The notes: a model not told the origin generated them from the letters alone. A stretch of 64,000 nt of DNA from Nemophila menziesii (GCA_029959085.1 JARWIR010000050.1:1302001-1366000), one strand, 5' to 3'; counted from the stretch's first letter, positions 33,199 to 46,102 are shown. Numbers and translations: made by a program.

Positions 33199-34300
33199 TA
33201 CTTGAATTGTTGAAGAAACTTAACCTTGTTCTTTGAATGACTTCTTTTGATGATACTCTCCCTATTAATTATGGCTCATGGTAAGTGTTATACTTGTCCT
33301 TTTTGGGGCCAATAAAAGTGTTATGTTTGTTGCTATTTCTGAATGTAAAATGCTACCTGGATAGATAAACGAACATGTGAGGAAACAAATCGTATTTTCG
33401 TAAATAAAAAAATTAAGGGTCTAAAACAAGTTACTTATTAGAAAACACAGTACCACTAACTCAAGGGTAGTTCCGCACTTAATAGTTTCCATGGAACACG
33501 AATGGTAGACTCAAAATATTTAATTACAGTTAATTATAACTAGTTCCAAAAACATACAAAAGTATAATCAATTTATGAAGTAAATTTAAACATATAAATC
33601 TTACAACATTATATGAAGGAATTTCAGGTTAATTTACACTCTATAAATTTATAACTTAGTAGTGTTGATCAAACAAGCATAATAGTTAAATGTATATTTT
33701 ATAGAGAACATTTCCTAAATTACATATTATCACTTTAACTACAAGTAATAAAAGGGTTTAGGTTTTATAAGGTAGATAAAATAAATTGATTAATGACCTT
33801 GATCACTCTGATTTTAAACAAAAAAAACAATTATTATATAAATTTATATCTTATTCTTTTATAAATTATCTTTATAAGGATACATACAATCCAACATCTA
33901 ATTGTACTAATCTGATAAAAGGTTCATAATTGATAAATTATATGAAAAGCTTAAGTTATTCTTAAAAACCTAAGATTGAAAATGAAGAATGAGCAGTGCC
34001 AAAATAAAACTAATGATAAAAATTAACATTTGGGTAACATATAATTAAAAAATATTAACAAAATTCAATGAAGAAGAAATATTAATAATTTAAATCAAAC
34101 CTTTTCATAATAAATAAAAAAAAAATCCTAAATGATACAGGCAAAATATTGTAATAGATCTACATTATTACACAACATTATCTGAAATATTTCAAACAAA
34201 TTCTCACTTATTGCCTATCATTTTACAAAGAATTTTTATCTCTATAAAAAAAAGTCAGAACTACCCCAAATAAAAGTAAACTATTTCTTACAACACCCTT
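33199..34300. other. AT-rich spacer S4-P4; M start lost
   Basis: The M region is reduced to atggctcatggtaagtg near 33272 by a deletion of about 70 bp. The GC-richer island is at about 33448-33510. No gene was seen. Confidence 0.55.
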
Positions 34301-34305
34301 TCAAC

Positions 34306-34809
34306 CTAATCCTCATCAACTTGCGCAACATTTTTTTTCTTTTCATTTTTTGCAATGTCATTTTCTTTTTCTGCTTTTGGCATGTCCCATATTAGTGGCT
34401 TGTGCAGCCTTTTCGTTTCTTCAGATGGAAAAATCGCAAAGTCCTTATACACCATAAACTGCTCATCGCCGATCTTTACAAATCCGATTTCTTTTTTATC
34501 CAAATAGACTTCACCGTTTCAGCGGAAGGTAACATAAAGTCTTACACATTTAATTTACTTAAGATGCTCTCAATACAATTGAATAACGATTAAAAATAAC
34601 TCAATCCTTACAATCTACCCTTGTTGCAACCAAGGGTAATTCCCCAAATTCCGTTCTCCATACCCAGAAAATCACAACAGATACTATCTTTGAATTGACC
34701 ATTATGGTCGCAGTATACATTCGTTGTTGATCATTTGGCTCTCTAATAGTTTTCCCAAAAACCATCAACTTGATAATATCAGCGCGGGTGATACCGTCAC
34801 GTATAGGTT
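34306..34809 (-). pseudogene. IDM1-like pseudogene P4, 3' part (GNAT end and tail)
   Basis: The minus strand holds KLMVFGKTIREPNDQQ, ELPLVATR (34861-34601 stretch, whose upstream part is NA-2 sequence) and a C-terminal tail open to a stop at 34306 (FMVYKDFAIF then a Lys-rich end). NA-2 splits this copy. The other half is at 42494-43815. Confidence 0.72.
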
Positions 34810-36374
34810 TGGTGTCGCCTAGGGTGTGATAAAATAAGGATATAAATAAGTGCAAATACACACCCTAAACTAACACTGTACTGCAAGTATTACAGGACGT
34901 ATGCAAGTTTTAATGATAAGAAGATTCGTTCCTCAGGGACTGACGAAAGTTAGAGAGAACTTATGAAAATTATCAAGTGCAGATATTAAAGATAGATAAT
35001 AATACGCAAGTAGAAAGAAGAGAAAGATAGATATTTATTTGGTTTTTAATAAGAAAACTAAACTACTAAATTAAAGACAGAAAATAAATAACAGAAAAGA
35101 AAAGAAGATAGTATGAACGATATAACTTAGGTTTTACTAGTATGCACTAATCCTTCTAATTCTATCTATTAGATCTAATTTATAAGGGAGACTATTAGCT
35201 CTTGGTATACTTAGTCAGGATTCTAAATTCCACTACCTTAGACCTTGAGAGCGACTAAGGGGGCAACGGCACAACCAAGAAGTGATTTCAAATAGGGTTA
35301 TCAAACGCCACTAAGGCCCTAAGCAAAAACTGCAATCTTGGTGATATGGTGGTTAAAACAAACCTTAATGACTATCTAGTTAGAAGTATGTTTTGTCAGA
35401 ACTGCTATCGACACTAGACGTTATGTGGTGGTTCAATAGTTAAACACCCAGTTACGGTGACCATCTAACTACTATTAAGGTAATCCTATACGCATGCATT
35501 CGCAAGGAAAACAATCATTAAATCAAAACACATAATCAAATATAAAGGTAAGTAGCTAATATCAGATTAAAACATATAATTCCCAAAGAACTTAGATAGA
35601 AGAATTAGAATTCATAGTTTATACATTATGCAAAACCTAAGCTAAGAGAATTAGTTCATACAGAGAAAAGAAGAAGAAAGAATTACAAAATAAGAGGTTG
35701 AAGGAGACATGATCGATGCACAGCTCCTTCCAGACTTCTTCTCTTGTGTTGTAGCTTCCTCTTGGCCTTAGGGTCTGGCCAAGGATGATTTTAGAGTGTT
35801 AAGAGGCTGTATTTATAGGGTATAGGTTGACCTAATTCGTTTCTTGGAGATAACTTCAAGTAATGGGCTCCTGGCCCAACCCAAATTCGTAAGATAAACA
35901 CTGCTGCGTTGTTTTGAGTGTATCTTCTTCGTTATTGGTCGGATTTTGCTCTATAAGATACCAAAAGAATCGCAACAGAATTATCTACACCCATTAAAAG
36001 GAAATCACCAAATTCGGCCTATTTCTTAGGTAAAAACACCAATCTTTGGACGTATACTGCAGAGTCCCAGATTTAGGCAGCTTTTCCTTTTCCTATTTGA
36101 ACTCAGTTTCCTTCTATCTCCAATTTCCATGCATATCTCTTTCCATAAGTTGTAGTCTTTTACTTGGACTCTAATTAATCTCCATAATTATCTTTAAAGT
36201 TTCACACTAAATAAACAATTAAACCCAATATGCTCTAAAAATAATAATTCTACAAATCAAGACCCAAAATAGGAAAGTGCACTAAATTAAGCTAAACTCA
36301 ACCTATAGACTAATAAATAAGCCTAAAATGATGTCTCATGAGTGTATTTTACTATCACAAATGAGGAGACATCA
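34810..36374 (-). repeat. NA-2 3' LTR
   Basis: Starts TGGTGTCGCC and ends GACATCA. The NA-1 LTR has the same GGAGACATCA end. A minus-strand TATA (ctataaatac) lies at 35809-35818. Confidence 0.9.
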
Positions 36375-36376
36375 AG

Positions 36377-36410
36377 ACCCCCAACTCAAAGTTGTATCGT
36401 CCCGATACAA
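36377..36410 (-). other. NA-2 polypurine tract and hairpin
   Basis: The minus-strand motif tgagttgggggt (36377-36388) is followed outward by an 8-bp perfect stem (36392-36399 with 36403-36410) and a three-base loop, as in NA-1 but with a different stem sequence. Confidence 0.62.
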
Positions 36411-38925
36411 TAAAAGTAAAGAACAGTAGGGTAGTCAAGAAGAAGAAGTAGGAGGAAATCAAGAACAGACTATAATGAATGATCCTAGAGCATTATATCT
36501 AAAAAGTCTCATGTAGTAATGCTCAAGAAATAATGCACAAATATGCTTAATATACAGGTAATCAACAATCCATAAATTCAAGTCCATATTAATTTCGCAA
36601 TGCCAGAAGGAGAGGATGATAACTTAGTTCAGGTTAATGGCTATAGGTTGTTCATAGGTCCCAAATACAGCATCCAATGGTCCACTTACCTACTACATAA
36701 TAGCTCAATTGTTTCTCCATCTAGTAGTTAGAAATCTTAAGGTCTTGGTTATAACTTGGCTTAAGGACGGGTGTGGTATATTTGGATAATGAAAAGTGAG
36801 CTTTTGGCTCTCTCCTCACTAGCCATCAACGAATCGCCCTAGAGCTTGAGTTTTCACTCGAAGATGTTCTCACTCAACCCAATTTATTGATGCTTTTGAT
36901 TTGCATCCCCAATCCCAATAAAACCTTTTAGTGATGATTTAAAATCCACTTTGCCGGTCTGAATATATATTCTTTTCATATCATTTTTTTGTATAGCTAT
37001 GATTCTTTTTTTGATGTTCGAGATATCACACTATTTTTTCATATATATATTCTTTCTTTTTAATGCCCTTGTTGGCAAATTTAGCTCGTAGCTTCTTTTC
37101 CATTCACTATTACCCCGGCATAGGGTTGCAATAATAACAATTTCATCATCAATAAAATCACAAAGATAATTCCAAATCCCAATGTTTCCGAATGATGAAA
37201 CCCACCACCCCAAACTCAAGATCTAAAACGAGTTTGTCTCAGGTTTTGCGATTCGAGTGCGGGTTATATAGATAAGTCCTAAAACTAAGGGTATGGATTA
37301 TAATGTGTTTCAATAAAGGCTTTAGAAAGGCTCAGAGGGGCTAAGACGGATAAATAATAACAATCAAATAAAAGGGTGAGAAAGTATAAAAGGCTTCAAG
37401 TGTTTTAATCATGAAAGAACTGCCTTATTCATTTTTCTAACTACCGGATTTTGTTACTTTTTCACTAATAGTTCATAAACAAGTGGGTTTTCAACTAATT
37501 TTAAACCTTACGTTCTACACACCAAATAACTATTCCTAAGTTTCAACATACTTCTTAGCATTGCTCATTAACTTTTCTATCCTTTATTTCCTGTTTTCAT
37601 ACATGCATCTCAACATATTTATTGCATCTTTCAAAAACATACTACTTACTATCATTGACCTAATAAAATCATGCTCAAATAGGTACATTCAAAATATTCT
37701 ATGCCTAATTCAACCCAAAATTTTTTAAATTTTATGAAAAACAAAAAGGAAGATGAGGACAACGAATCCCCACCCCCAACTAAAAAATGAGCCGTGTCCC
37801 CACGACTCGAAAAAGACTCAAGAAAGAATAAAATTTAAAATTAGCAGAAATATTGCACATAAAGAAATGGTAGGGAAGAAAGAAAACATACTCTTCGAGG
37901 CTTACCTCGCCTTGTGGATACTCGTATTAAATCTAATGTATCTTCTTCTCCCAACTTCTTATTCGCTTTTTGTTCAGGACACGTGATCATAATAGGATAT
38001 TGCATTATATAACGTCATGGGAGAGATCGAAAATTCGTATCACCTCCTCATAGATCAACTGTGCCACATCTTCTTCTTCTCCTCATAAAATACAATTCAC
38101 AAATAACCCAAAGCATTCCAAATCTCCATGAACCTTCATGTATTTACCTTCAACTTCTTCTTCAAATACTTTCTCATAAGCAAAAGGTAGTTCCTTTAAT
38201 TGTTGCTTCGGAGAAGCTATCATGGCCATTGAAGCTTTCTCTTTTTCTCTTGGGTATAAGGTCTTTGATCTAGAGAGGTCGTGTTGTCTTCTTCACTAAA
38301 TTTGGAACCTTTTTGCTCATTGAATCAAACACAGCTAGCTAACCTCTCTTCTCTTGACTTGTTTTACCCATTGAATTGGAACTAGGACTTGTCTCACTTG
38401 ATTTCTTCTCAATTAAATCCAACACCTTGATTTCTTCATCTCCCATACAGTAGATAATGTTCATGTTCTCTTAATCATCTTAATTGACCCCCAACTCAAA
38501 GCTTTAACCACACTTGAAATTTGAAACTCTTGATTATTGGTTGTACAAGCTTAAATTGGGTTAGGAAAGGTGATTTGATGATGATTCTCTATGTGGGTAA
38601 GATGGATTCTTCATGGATTGGCTTGGATTTAAGAAATTGTAGAATGAAATTCTGAAATTTAAGCTTTTGATTCTTGGATTCAAGGTGTTTTGGGATGATA
38701 TAGGTGGTTGAATCTTCTTTGTAATGATGTGGAGAATGAATTGGATGTGTTTTCATGGTGATTGGGTAGTGTTTTGATGATTGGTGAAGGTTTTTATGAG
38801 CTCTAATGGAGTTGGGAGAGTTTTGGAGAGAAGAAAGAGGTTTAAGGTTTAATAAATTCGGAATAATAAGCTTTAGATCTTCATATAACCTTGAAACCCT
38901 TTCTTTTCTCTCTCTGGCGGCTCGT
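36411..38925. other. NA-2 long noncoding 3' part
   Basis: No gene was supported. It holds polypurine-like motifs at 37207, 37772 and 38488, an imperfect hairpin near 37789-37807 matching the second hairpin of NA-1, and shared blocks such as cttcttttccattcactatt near 37092. Short open frames here have no family features. Confidence 0.6.
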
Positions 38926-39290
38926 GCGGACTACCCCTGCGGACCATGGGGTGCACCGCAGGGTAGTACGCGACATCTGATGCTCGAAACTTTTTGCTCA
39001 CTGGTTAAAACCCGTGGTAGGACCCCGTGGTACGGGTTTTTGATTCGCGGACTAGGGTCCGGTGTACCGGAGGGTACCCCGCGGCTTCTGTAGCTATCTC
39101 CGTCAAAATACCCGTGGTACCTACCCCGTGGTACGGGTTTTTGAGGCGCGGACCATGGTGCGGTGTACCGGAGGGTAGTCCGCGGCAATTTTTCTGGTTT
39201 CTGGATCAAACCCGTAGTAGCAACCCGTGGTACGGGTTTTTGACCTCGCGGTGCACCGCGGCTGAGGTCCGGTGTACCGCACATGGCAAA
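38926..39290. repeat. GC-rich palindrome block in NA-2
   Basis: It has three near-identical blocks of about 80-100 bp, each with accccgtggtacgggttttt and a gtaccggagggta/ggtccggtgtacc-like partner. It is the counterpart of the blocks in NA-1. Confidence 0.75.
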
Positions 39291-39610
39291 AACCTCACCA
39301 GCAGCTAGATCTCAAAAAGTTATGCAGTTTAGGCTCAAAAATCACCTGATTCCGATATCCGAGCGCAAAGATATGGCTTGCTGAAGTTTCTCCGTTCCGA
39401 AAACTTTGATCGCTTCCCTAACTCGATTTCTCCAATACCTAATCATCAAAAACACTAATACCTTCCTCAAATATGCAATATCAACTAAAATTAACTCATC
39501 TAAACATAAATTAAAAAAACTAAAAACGTAAAAACATAAAAGAAATTACGGGTTGTCTCCCGTACAACACTTTTGTTTAACGTCTTTCAAAGTTAGACGT
39601 GTTACCTCGA

Positions 39611-40303
39611 TTAAGGATGACGAAATTTCCACCCTTTGCCTTTAATTCCCACGAACTTTTCAGCTCGATTCTTAATGATCATGGATGGTGCCATCCAAGA
39701 TGTCGTGGGAATAGGTGGTAACTCAATTCCAAGTGTAGCATTACACTCCTCTAGTAATCCATTCATCTCGAATCTTCGTTTGTTAGAAAGAATGTCCTTC
39801 ATGAATTGACCGTATTTTGACATTCTTGTGAGAGCTTCTACGAACGAGCTACTGTTCTTTAATTTGTTCATCATGTCAACGAACTTCTTGAATTCCAGGT
39901 CATTGTCCTTTCTGACATGTGAAGGGAATGGTGGAGGAGGACATGTATTGGTTACCACTGGGCTCTCTTTCTGTTCTGGTGTCTTCTCTTGGACACGTTC
40001 TTGTTCAACTACCTCTTCGACCTTATCTTCTGTTGCTTCTTCCCCCCTCTGATCTGGAATAGGGACTGGTTCTGGTTCTGGTCTTGTTGGAGGTAGTTGT
40101 TTTCCACTTTCTAATTCAACTGCATGACAAACCTTGTTTTCTGGAACAGTAGTATCACTTCGGAGTTGCCTTTCTGCAGGGATTTGAGTTTCATTCATCA
40201 TTTGTGACATTCTCTGCAGCTTCTCCATAAGCGCATTCTGCGAGTCTTGGGATTCTTGCTGGCGACTCTCTATATTATCAAGTGTTTGCATCAGTCGAGC
40301 CAA
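39611..40303 (-). pseudogene. Athila/Tat-type gag-polyprotein remnant of NA-2 (230 codons)
   Basis: Begins ARLMQTLDN and has a Glu/Gln-rich coiled-coil-like start, a Pro/Glu linker (PPTRPEPEPVP), then FPSHVRKDNDLEFKKF. The part ALTRMSKYGQFMKDILSNKR followed by LLEECNATLGIELPP matches the conserved gag-protease junction of plant Athila/Tat elements, where a similar PxYxxFMKDIL and ECxAILxxKLPP order is found. No protease active site follows. An upstream TAG (near 40346) separates it from the zinc-finger frame. Confidence 0.65.
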
Positions 40304-40480
40304 ACTTGAATTTAAACTCGAAGGTTGTTTTTGTACGGTTTGCTACATTGAATAAGGAAGTGGTTCTTGATAAGCTTCATTATAAATCGGCGCTTCTTGA
40401 TAGATAGGTTGTGGAGGATAATAAGCTTGTGGTCGTTGTTGATAATAATCATCATGATAATGGTTATCATAATGACACGG

Positions 40481-40744
40481 CTATTGATCTCCGACCCAAT
40501 TGTAACTCTGTGGGGGTTGATAGTCAGCGTAATTTCCTTGAGATTGATAATAACCATTATAATAATGGTCTCTTTGATAAGGCATGAAGGAAATTGAGGC
40601 TGGATTGTTCATGCAACGTCCCCACGAGTGATCTCTTGCTCCACAACTAGGACATGAAGGTGAGGCATGTACTAGATTCCTCTGAGCTAGTTCTCGTAAT
40701 TCCTCAAGTTGTCGGCTCAACTCCTTGAGCCTTAGAGATTCCAT
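40481..40744 (-). pseudogene. Zinc-finger gag remnant of NA-2 (87 codons)
   Basis: MESLRLKELSRQLEELREL forms a short helix. CPSCGARDHSWGRC is a CX2CX4HX4C knuckle of the Athila gag kind, and a Tyr/Gln-rich stretch leads to VGDQ and a TAG. It is in the primer-proximal position and is probably the N-terminal part of the same gag as 39611-40303. Confidence 0.6.
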
Positions 40745-40905
40745 TGTATTAGCTTCTTCAGGATCTAATAATACGAAACCTTTATCTCCTAAATAATCTG
40801 CTCTCGCCTAAAAAAATCTGTAGAACAAAAACTAAAAAGAAAAGCGTAAAATAGAACTAACTAAAATATAAGCACAAGATAATTGCACAAGGACTAACGA
40901 TGTAG

Positions 40906-40923
40906 TCCCCGGCAGCGGCGCCA
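40906..40923 (-). other. NA-2 primer binding site (tRNA-Asp)
   Basis: Same 18 bases and same six-base spacing to the LTR as in NA-1. Confidence 0.85.
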
Positions 40924-40929
40924 AAAACT

Positions 40930-42493
40930 TGGTGTCGCCTAGGGTGTGATAAAATAAGGATATAAATAAGTGCAAATACACACCCTAAACTAACACTGTA
41001 CTGCAAGTATTACAGGACGTATGCAAGTTTTAATGATAAGAAGATTCGTTCCTCAGGGACTGACGAAAGTTAGAGAGAACTTATGCAAATTATCAAGTGC
41101 AGATATTAAAGATAGATAATAACACGCAAGTAGAAAGAAGAGAAAGATAGATATTTATTTGGTTTTTAATAAGAAAACTAAACTACTAAATTAAAGACAG
41201 AAAATAAATAACAGAAAAGAAAAGAAGATAGTACGAACGATATAACTTAGTTTTACTAGTATGCACTAATCCTTCTAATTCTATCTATTAGATCTAATTT
41301 ATAAGGGAGACTATTAGCTCTTGGTATACTTAGTCAGCATTCTAAATTCCACTACCTTAGACCTTGAGAGCGACTAAAGGGGCAACGGCACAACCAAGAA
41401 GTGATTTCAAATAGGGTTATCAAACGCCACTAAGGCCCTAAGCAAATACTGCAATCTTGGTGATATGGTGGTTAAAACAAACCTTAATGACTATCTCGTT
41501 AGAAGTATGTTTTGTCAGAACTGCTATCGACACTAGACGTTATGTGGTGGTTCAATAGTTAAACACCCAGTTACGGTGACCATCTAACTACTATTAAGGT
41601 AATCCTATACGCATGCATTCGCAAGGAAAACAATCATTAAATCAAAACACATAATCAAATATAAAGGTAAGTAGCTAATATCTGATTAAAACATATAATT
41701 CCCAAAGAACTTTGATAGAAGAATTAGAATTCATATTTTATACATTATGCAAAACCTAAGCTAAGAGAATTAGTTCATACAGAGAAAAGAAGAAGAAAGA
41801 ATTACAAAATAAGAGGTTGAAGGAGACATGATCGATGCACAGCTCCTTCCAGACTTCTTCTCTTGTGTTGTAGCTTCCTCTTGGCCTTAGGGTCTGGCCA
41901 AGGATGATTTTAGAGTGTTAAGAGGCTGTATTTATAGGGTATAGGTCGACCTAATTCGTTTCTTGGAGATAACTTCAAGTAATGGGCTCCTGGCCCAACC
42001 CAAATTCGTAAGATAAACACTGCTGCGTTGTTTTGAGTGTATCTTCTTCGTTATTGGTCGGATTTTGCTCTATAAGATACCAAAAGAATCACAACAGAAT
42101 TATCTACACCCTTTAGAAGGAAATCACCAAATTCGGCCTATTTCTTAGGTAAAAACACCAATCTTTGGACGTGTACTGCAGAGTCCCAGATTTAGGCAGC
42201 TTTTCCTTTTCCTATTTGAACTCAGTTTCCTTCTATCTCCAATTTCCATGCATATCTCTTTCCATAAGTTGTAGTCTTTTACTTGGACTCTAATTAATCT
42301 CCATAATTATCTTTAAAGCTTCACACTAAATAAACAATTAAACCCAATATGCTCTAAAAATAATAATTCTACAAATCAAGACCCAAAATAGGAAAGTGCA
42401 CTAAATTAAGCTAAACTCAACCTATAGACTAATAAATAAGCCTAAAATGATGTCTCATGAGTGTATTTTACTATCACAAATGAGGAGACATCA
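40930..42493 (-). repeat. NA-2 5' LTR
   Basis: Nearly identical to 34810-36374, with a small number of substitutions visible by eye (for example gaaaattatc to gcaaattatc). A TATA-like box lies at 41929-41938 on the minus strand. Confidence 0.9.
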
Positions 42494-43815
42494 AGGTTCA
42501 AATTTCTCATGGAATAATTTTACGTCTTTAAAAACCCACTTACTTGTCTCTTCACCACATGAGTGGCCTCTAAAAAGTCTCCATTTTACATCAAGATTAT
42601 CAGATGACCCTTTTTCTTGTTTCTTTATAATCACATCTAAAACTGGCTCCGGAAGGTTCATCTAACCCTTCTTAATTAGTTTAGTTAAAAACAAAATCAC
42701 TTTTTTACATTCCAATGTACAAAACCATAAATTGTCGGGTACCTTGTCTAAATCGGCTATATTATGCTCTCTCAAACACCCGATATGAAATTCCGTATAA
42801 CACTTATGACACAGTATAACAGTATAAATCCTTTTTTATTAAAATCTTCCTCCCTGTAGATACAGGCTCAACAGTCTCGAAAACACGAACAATCATCCAG
42901 ATGCGTCAAGTTTCTCAAACGTGTTACATCACCACGTGTTTGAAGGAATGCTAGATAGAGAAAGACAATTTTGATGAACCACTTTAGGGCATCTCTAGTA
43001 GTAGATAAGATATACTCCAGATTCACATATGTAGCATACACTTTCATTTTCTTCTATTGAAAACGTTCTTTCTTGTATGAATTTGAGCGATTATTCATGA
43101 ATATTCAACCTATCAGGTAGAAAGATATGCGAGTATAGTTTGCGACGATCCGCATGTCCTGCATGTTTCTCAAACCTGGAAGGACTAATCTCCTTGTCAC
43201 AACAAGTGCATAGTATAGCAGCACCTTGTTTAAGTCCTATTACACCTTCCTTCTGTCCAAGAGCACAATACATTAATTCTGTTCCATCGGGAAGTTTAGA
43301 TAATGCATGTTTGTGCATGCCTGCATCACTTTGAGTTAAACCTTGCTCCTCACTTTGAATAGGAACAAGAAATGATTCTGTAGCTTCTCTTACATGAATA
43401 CACGTATTAGTAGGGGTAAGACCTTGCTCCTCACTTGATAATTCCCACTTTGCATTTAAGATTGCTTCTTTTCTTGAGTCGGGACTAGTAGGTACAACCT
43501 TGCATGCGTAAAGTACTTCTCGAAGAGTGATTCTGTTCACCAAGAACATATACTCCGGCAGCTTTTTCTTTATGCTACCGGCGTGAATTTCAAATTCGTT
43601 AGGAGTTACCACCTCTGTTCCGATGCAGTTATCATAGAAACATAGAATTCCTATTCCTATGATTTTTCCACGCAAGTGTGTTTCAGTTCTTTCTTTGTTC
43701 TTTGATTTACGGACTTAATATACATTTAAACCTTATAAAAAACTTATTTGTAAAAGATCCATTAGATTTGTTTGAACTCAGTTTCACTATTCAGCATCTC
43801 GATGAAAACCTGTTT
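42494..43815 (-). pseudogene. IDM1-like pseudogene P4, 5' part
   Basis: A long open stretch at 43091-43675 (194 codons) joins the TDBD-like end (CFYDNCIGTEVVTPNEFEIH), a linker with two copies of SEEQGLTxxxxxxH, and the second cysteine-rich segment (LYSHIFLPDRL). PHD1 and PHD2 follow in broken frames, with the TGA after LDASG near 42896. The N-terminus is at about 43800. NA-2 cuts the GNAT part. Confidence 0.75.
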
Positions 43816-44545
43816 CCAGTTTCCTCGCCGCCCTAACTGAGCGAACACCTTTTTTCTCTGAATTGCAAAATTCAAAGATATTGATTGAAATATACTGACC
43901 AACGATCAAATAATTACATAATTGTTATTTACTATACGGTAGTCTGGAATTGTGGCAAGCATGGGGAAAAAGAAATGGGTGGAGACAAAGAGATTAGAGA
44001 AGGATTTAGATTTTTGAGGACACGAATCGGAGTGTTAGAGGTGCACTACAAGTGTATAATGTAAAGTCTGCATAGTTAAAATCGGAGATTAGGGTTTTAT
44101 AGCTGAATAACTAGGTTTGATCAAAAATTTAGGTTAGAGTAAAAATAGGCGGCCCAGAATTAAGTATAGTATTTTATCAATTCCAATTAATACCATAGAA
44201 TGTTAATTATATTATAACGGATTGGGCTTTGAATATTTAACATATGGGTTGGTCCTTACATTGTTCATAAAAAAATAAAATTATATAAAAAGTTGGCCCG
44301 GACACCATATATATATATATATATATATATAACTCTATATGGACAGATTATTTTTAATTTAATGGCTCGATGGATTTATTTATTGTTGTGATGTGATTCT
44401 TGGTAGATTTGTTCTGATGATTTCTTAACTTTTAAAAGGTAAGGTAGCGTTCTTTAATATATAAAGAAAAATAAAACACAATTATAAAATATACACCTAC
44501 AATTTTTTTTCTCATCTCTCATTTCTCCTTCCTTCTAATAATATT
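43816..44545. other. Divergent spacer P4-K5
   Basis: Homologous to the other P-K spacers, with a (ta)n run at 44305-44331. No gene was seen. Confidence 0.55.
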
Positions 44546-44619
44546 TATTATATATACAACAAAGCTCTCTTAGTGGGATTTATTGCAATTACATTACATT
44601 TTTCTTCTTTCTTATAGAT

Positions 44620-45310
44620 ATGTTCTTCTTATTTTATTTGTCTTCATATGCTATGTCAGACCTAATTTCACATAGTATGAGTTAGGTCTGAAAATGCTCA
44701 GCTATATCATATCATGGGTCTATAATATTTTTTCAAGCCTTTATTTAAATTAGTTTTAAAATCAAGAAAAAATATTGAATTTGGGGCTTTCAATTTTGTA
44801 CCCGACAACAAAAGTTTCGTGATTATGACTAAAACAATAGGATAAATGGGCTACATGGCTCCAGAATGTTTTTACGACAATTTGCAATTGGATAGTCACT
44901 AGTAGAGAATTGATTTTGTTACACACGATTTTTGTTGAGGAAGGTAAATTTTCTTCTATCTTTGTTTTAATTTTGGGTTCTTTTTATCTCTTATACTATT
45001 ACCATTACTGTGTGTGTAAATTTGTGTGCAGCAAGAAGGCAGTGCAATGGCATTTTGTGTAGCAATGTTACTAACTCTTCCTAGAAAAGAACCTTGGGAG
45101 ATAAGGAAGGAAGCTAAGCTCTACGGTATAGTTAGGAATATGATATCAACATCATTTATACTTGCTTTAGCTATCATTGTATTAGAGTAATGTGAAGAAG
45201 ACGTGGTGTATTTATACATTAGGTTTTTCTATTTCCTTGTAAGTAAGAAGTTGGATGGGTCTTCAGTATTAAAGAACGCATATGATGTTATTGATAGTTT
45301 TTCATTCTAA
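44620..45310 (+). pseudogene. Kinase-like relic K5 (subfamily A)
   Basis: ATG at 44620 with a hydrophobic start, GYMAPECF near 44860, a donor near 44943, and an acceptor near 45030 after a shortened intron. Exon 2 has a one-base loss (gcagtgcaatgg) and the shared GAG-TAA stop. Confidence 0.5.
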
Positions 45311-45898
45311 TGCTTAAGTTTAGTGTGACAATTAATTCTTTGATTTCTTAATATTGAATATATCTCAATACAAATAACACAAAATTGCACCCCTTAACTA
45401 AATCTTAGAGTTGATACTAAAACTAAAAGAAATCAAAATCCAATAGTGTTGTTGAGGTTTTGTAGCGACACAAACGCGTCAGAAATGGATGTATTTGATC
45501 CAAAAGAATTTTCTATATGAATGTATCACAAAGGTATATTGAAAATTTTGTTAGTTTTAGCTGAATAGCACGCTTGGTCCCTTTATTATGTGAACTAGGA
45601 AATATAGTTAAGTGTTTTTATAATATACTCTAGCTAATTCTTTCATTTTTCTATATGTAAGAAGCATTAATTGCACTACTAGTCCATGCGCTATGCAAAA
45701 TAACCATTATACTTATATGTTTGAAAATTTCAAACAAAAATTATTAGTAATGATTTTTTAAGAAATATTTTTGTAATTCAAATCAAGATTTGATTCTAAA
45801 CATATAACAAATTATGGTATAAATTAAACAAAAGAAAAATATGTGTGTATATATATATATATCATTTTTCCATTACATGGGAAAGTGATTTCACTATA
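45311..45898. other. Convergent spacer K5-S5
   Basis: Noncoding, with a short (ta)n run at 45847-45862. Confidence 0.6.
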
Positions 45899-46102
45899 TT
45901 ATGCAACTATTAAATATTCTTGACGCCCGCCACCTCTAGTTAGCATATGTATTCCAATATTTCCAACTACTTCTTCTTTACAAAGTACAAGGAATTTTAT
46001 TTCCTTAGAAAACTCTTTGTTTTCTAATGAGAAGGTTGGAAATGAATAGATATTACCTCCTTCTCCCTCATCCCAATACTGAAGAGATTCAAACTCTACC
46101 AT
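45899..46102 (-). CDS. Small conserved ORF S5 (67 aa)
   Basis: MVEFESLQYWDEGEGG start, core FPTFSLENKEFSKEIKFLVL, and an extended end (GGGRQEYLIVA) because a deletion removes the usual stop. Function is unknown. Confidence 0.38.
   Translation of the reverse strand: MVEFESLQYWDEGEGGNIYSFPTFSLENKEFSKEIKFLVLCKEEVVGNIGIHMLTRGGGRQEYLIVA

Larger units (their letters stand above)
34810..42493 (-). mobile_element. Non-autonomous Ty3-type (Athila/Tat-like) element NA-2
   Basis: Target duplication aggtt (34805-34809 and 42494-42498), TG...CA ends and LTRs of about 1,565 bp (34810-36374 and 40930-42493). The tRNA-Asp primer site and internal order are as in NA-1: gag remnants next to the 5' LTR, a GC-rich palindrome block, then a long noncoding part and a polypurine tract. 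No RT or integrase is seen. Remnants at 39611-40744 resemble the Athila/Tat gag-protease region. Confidence 0.9.

Noticed and set aside
39027..39308. Open frames on both strands across the GC-rich palindromes (also 38806-39093 and 38931-39284)
   Set aside because: They arise because GC-rich repeats have few stop codons. The translations are repeat-derived with no family features.
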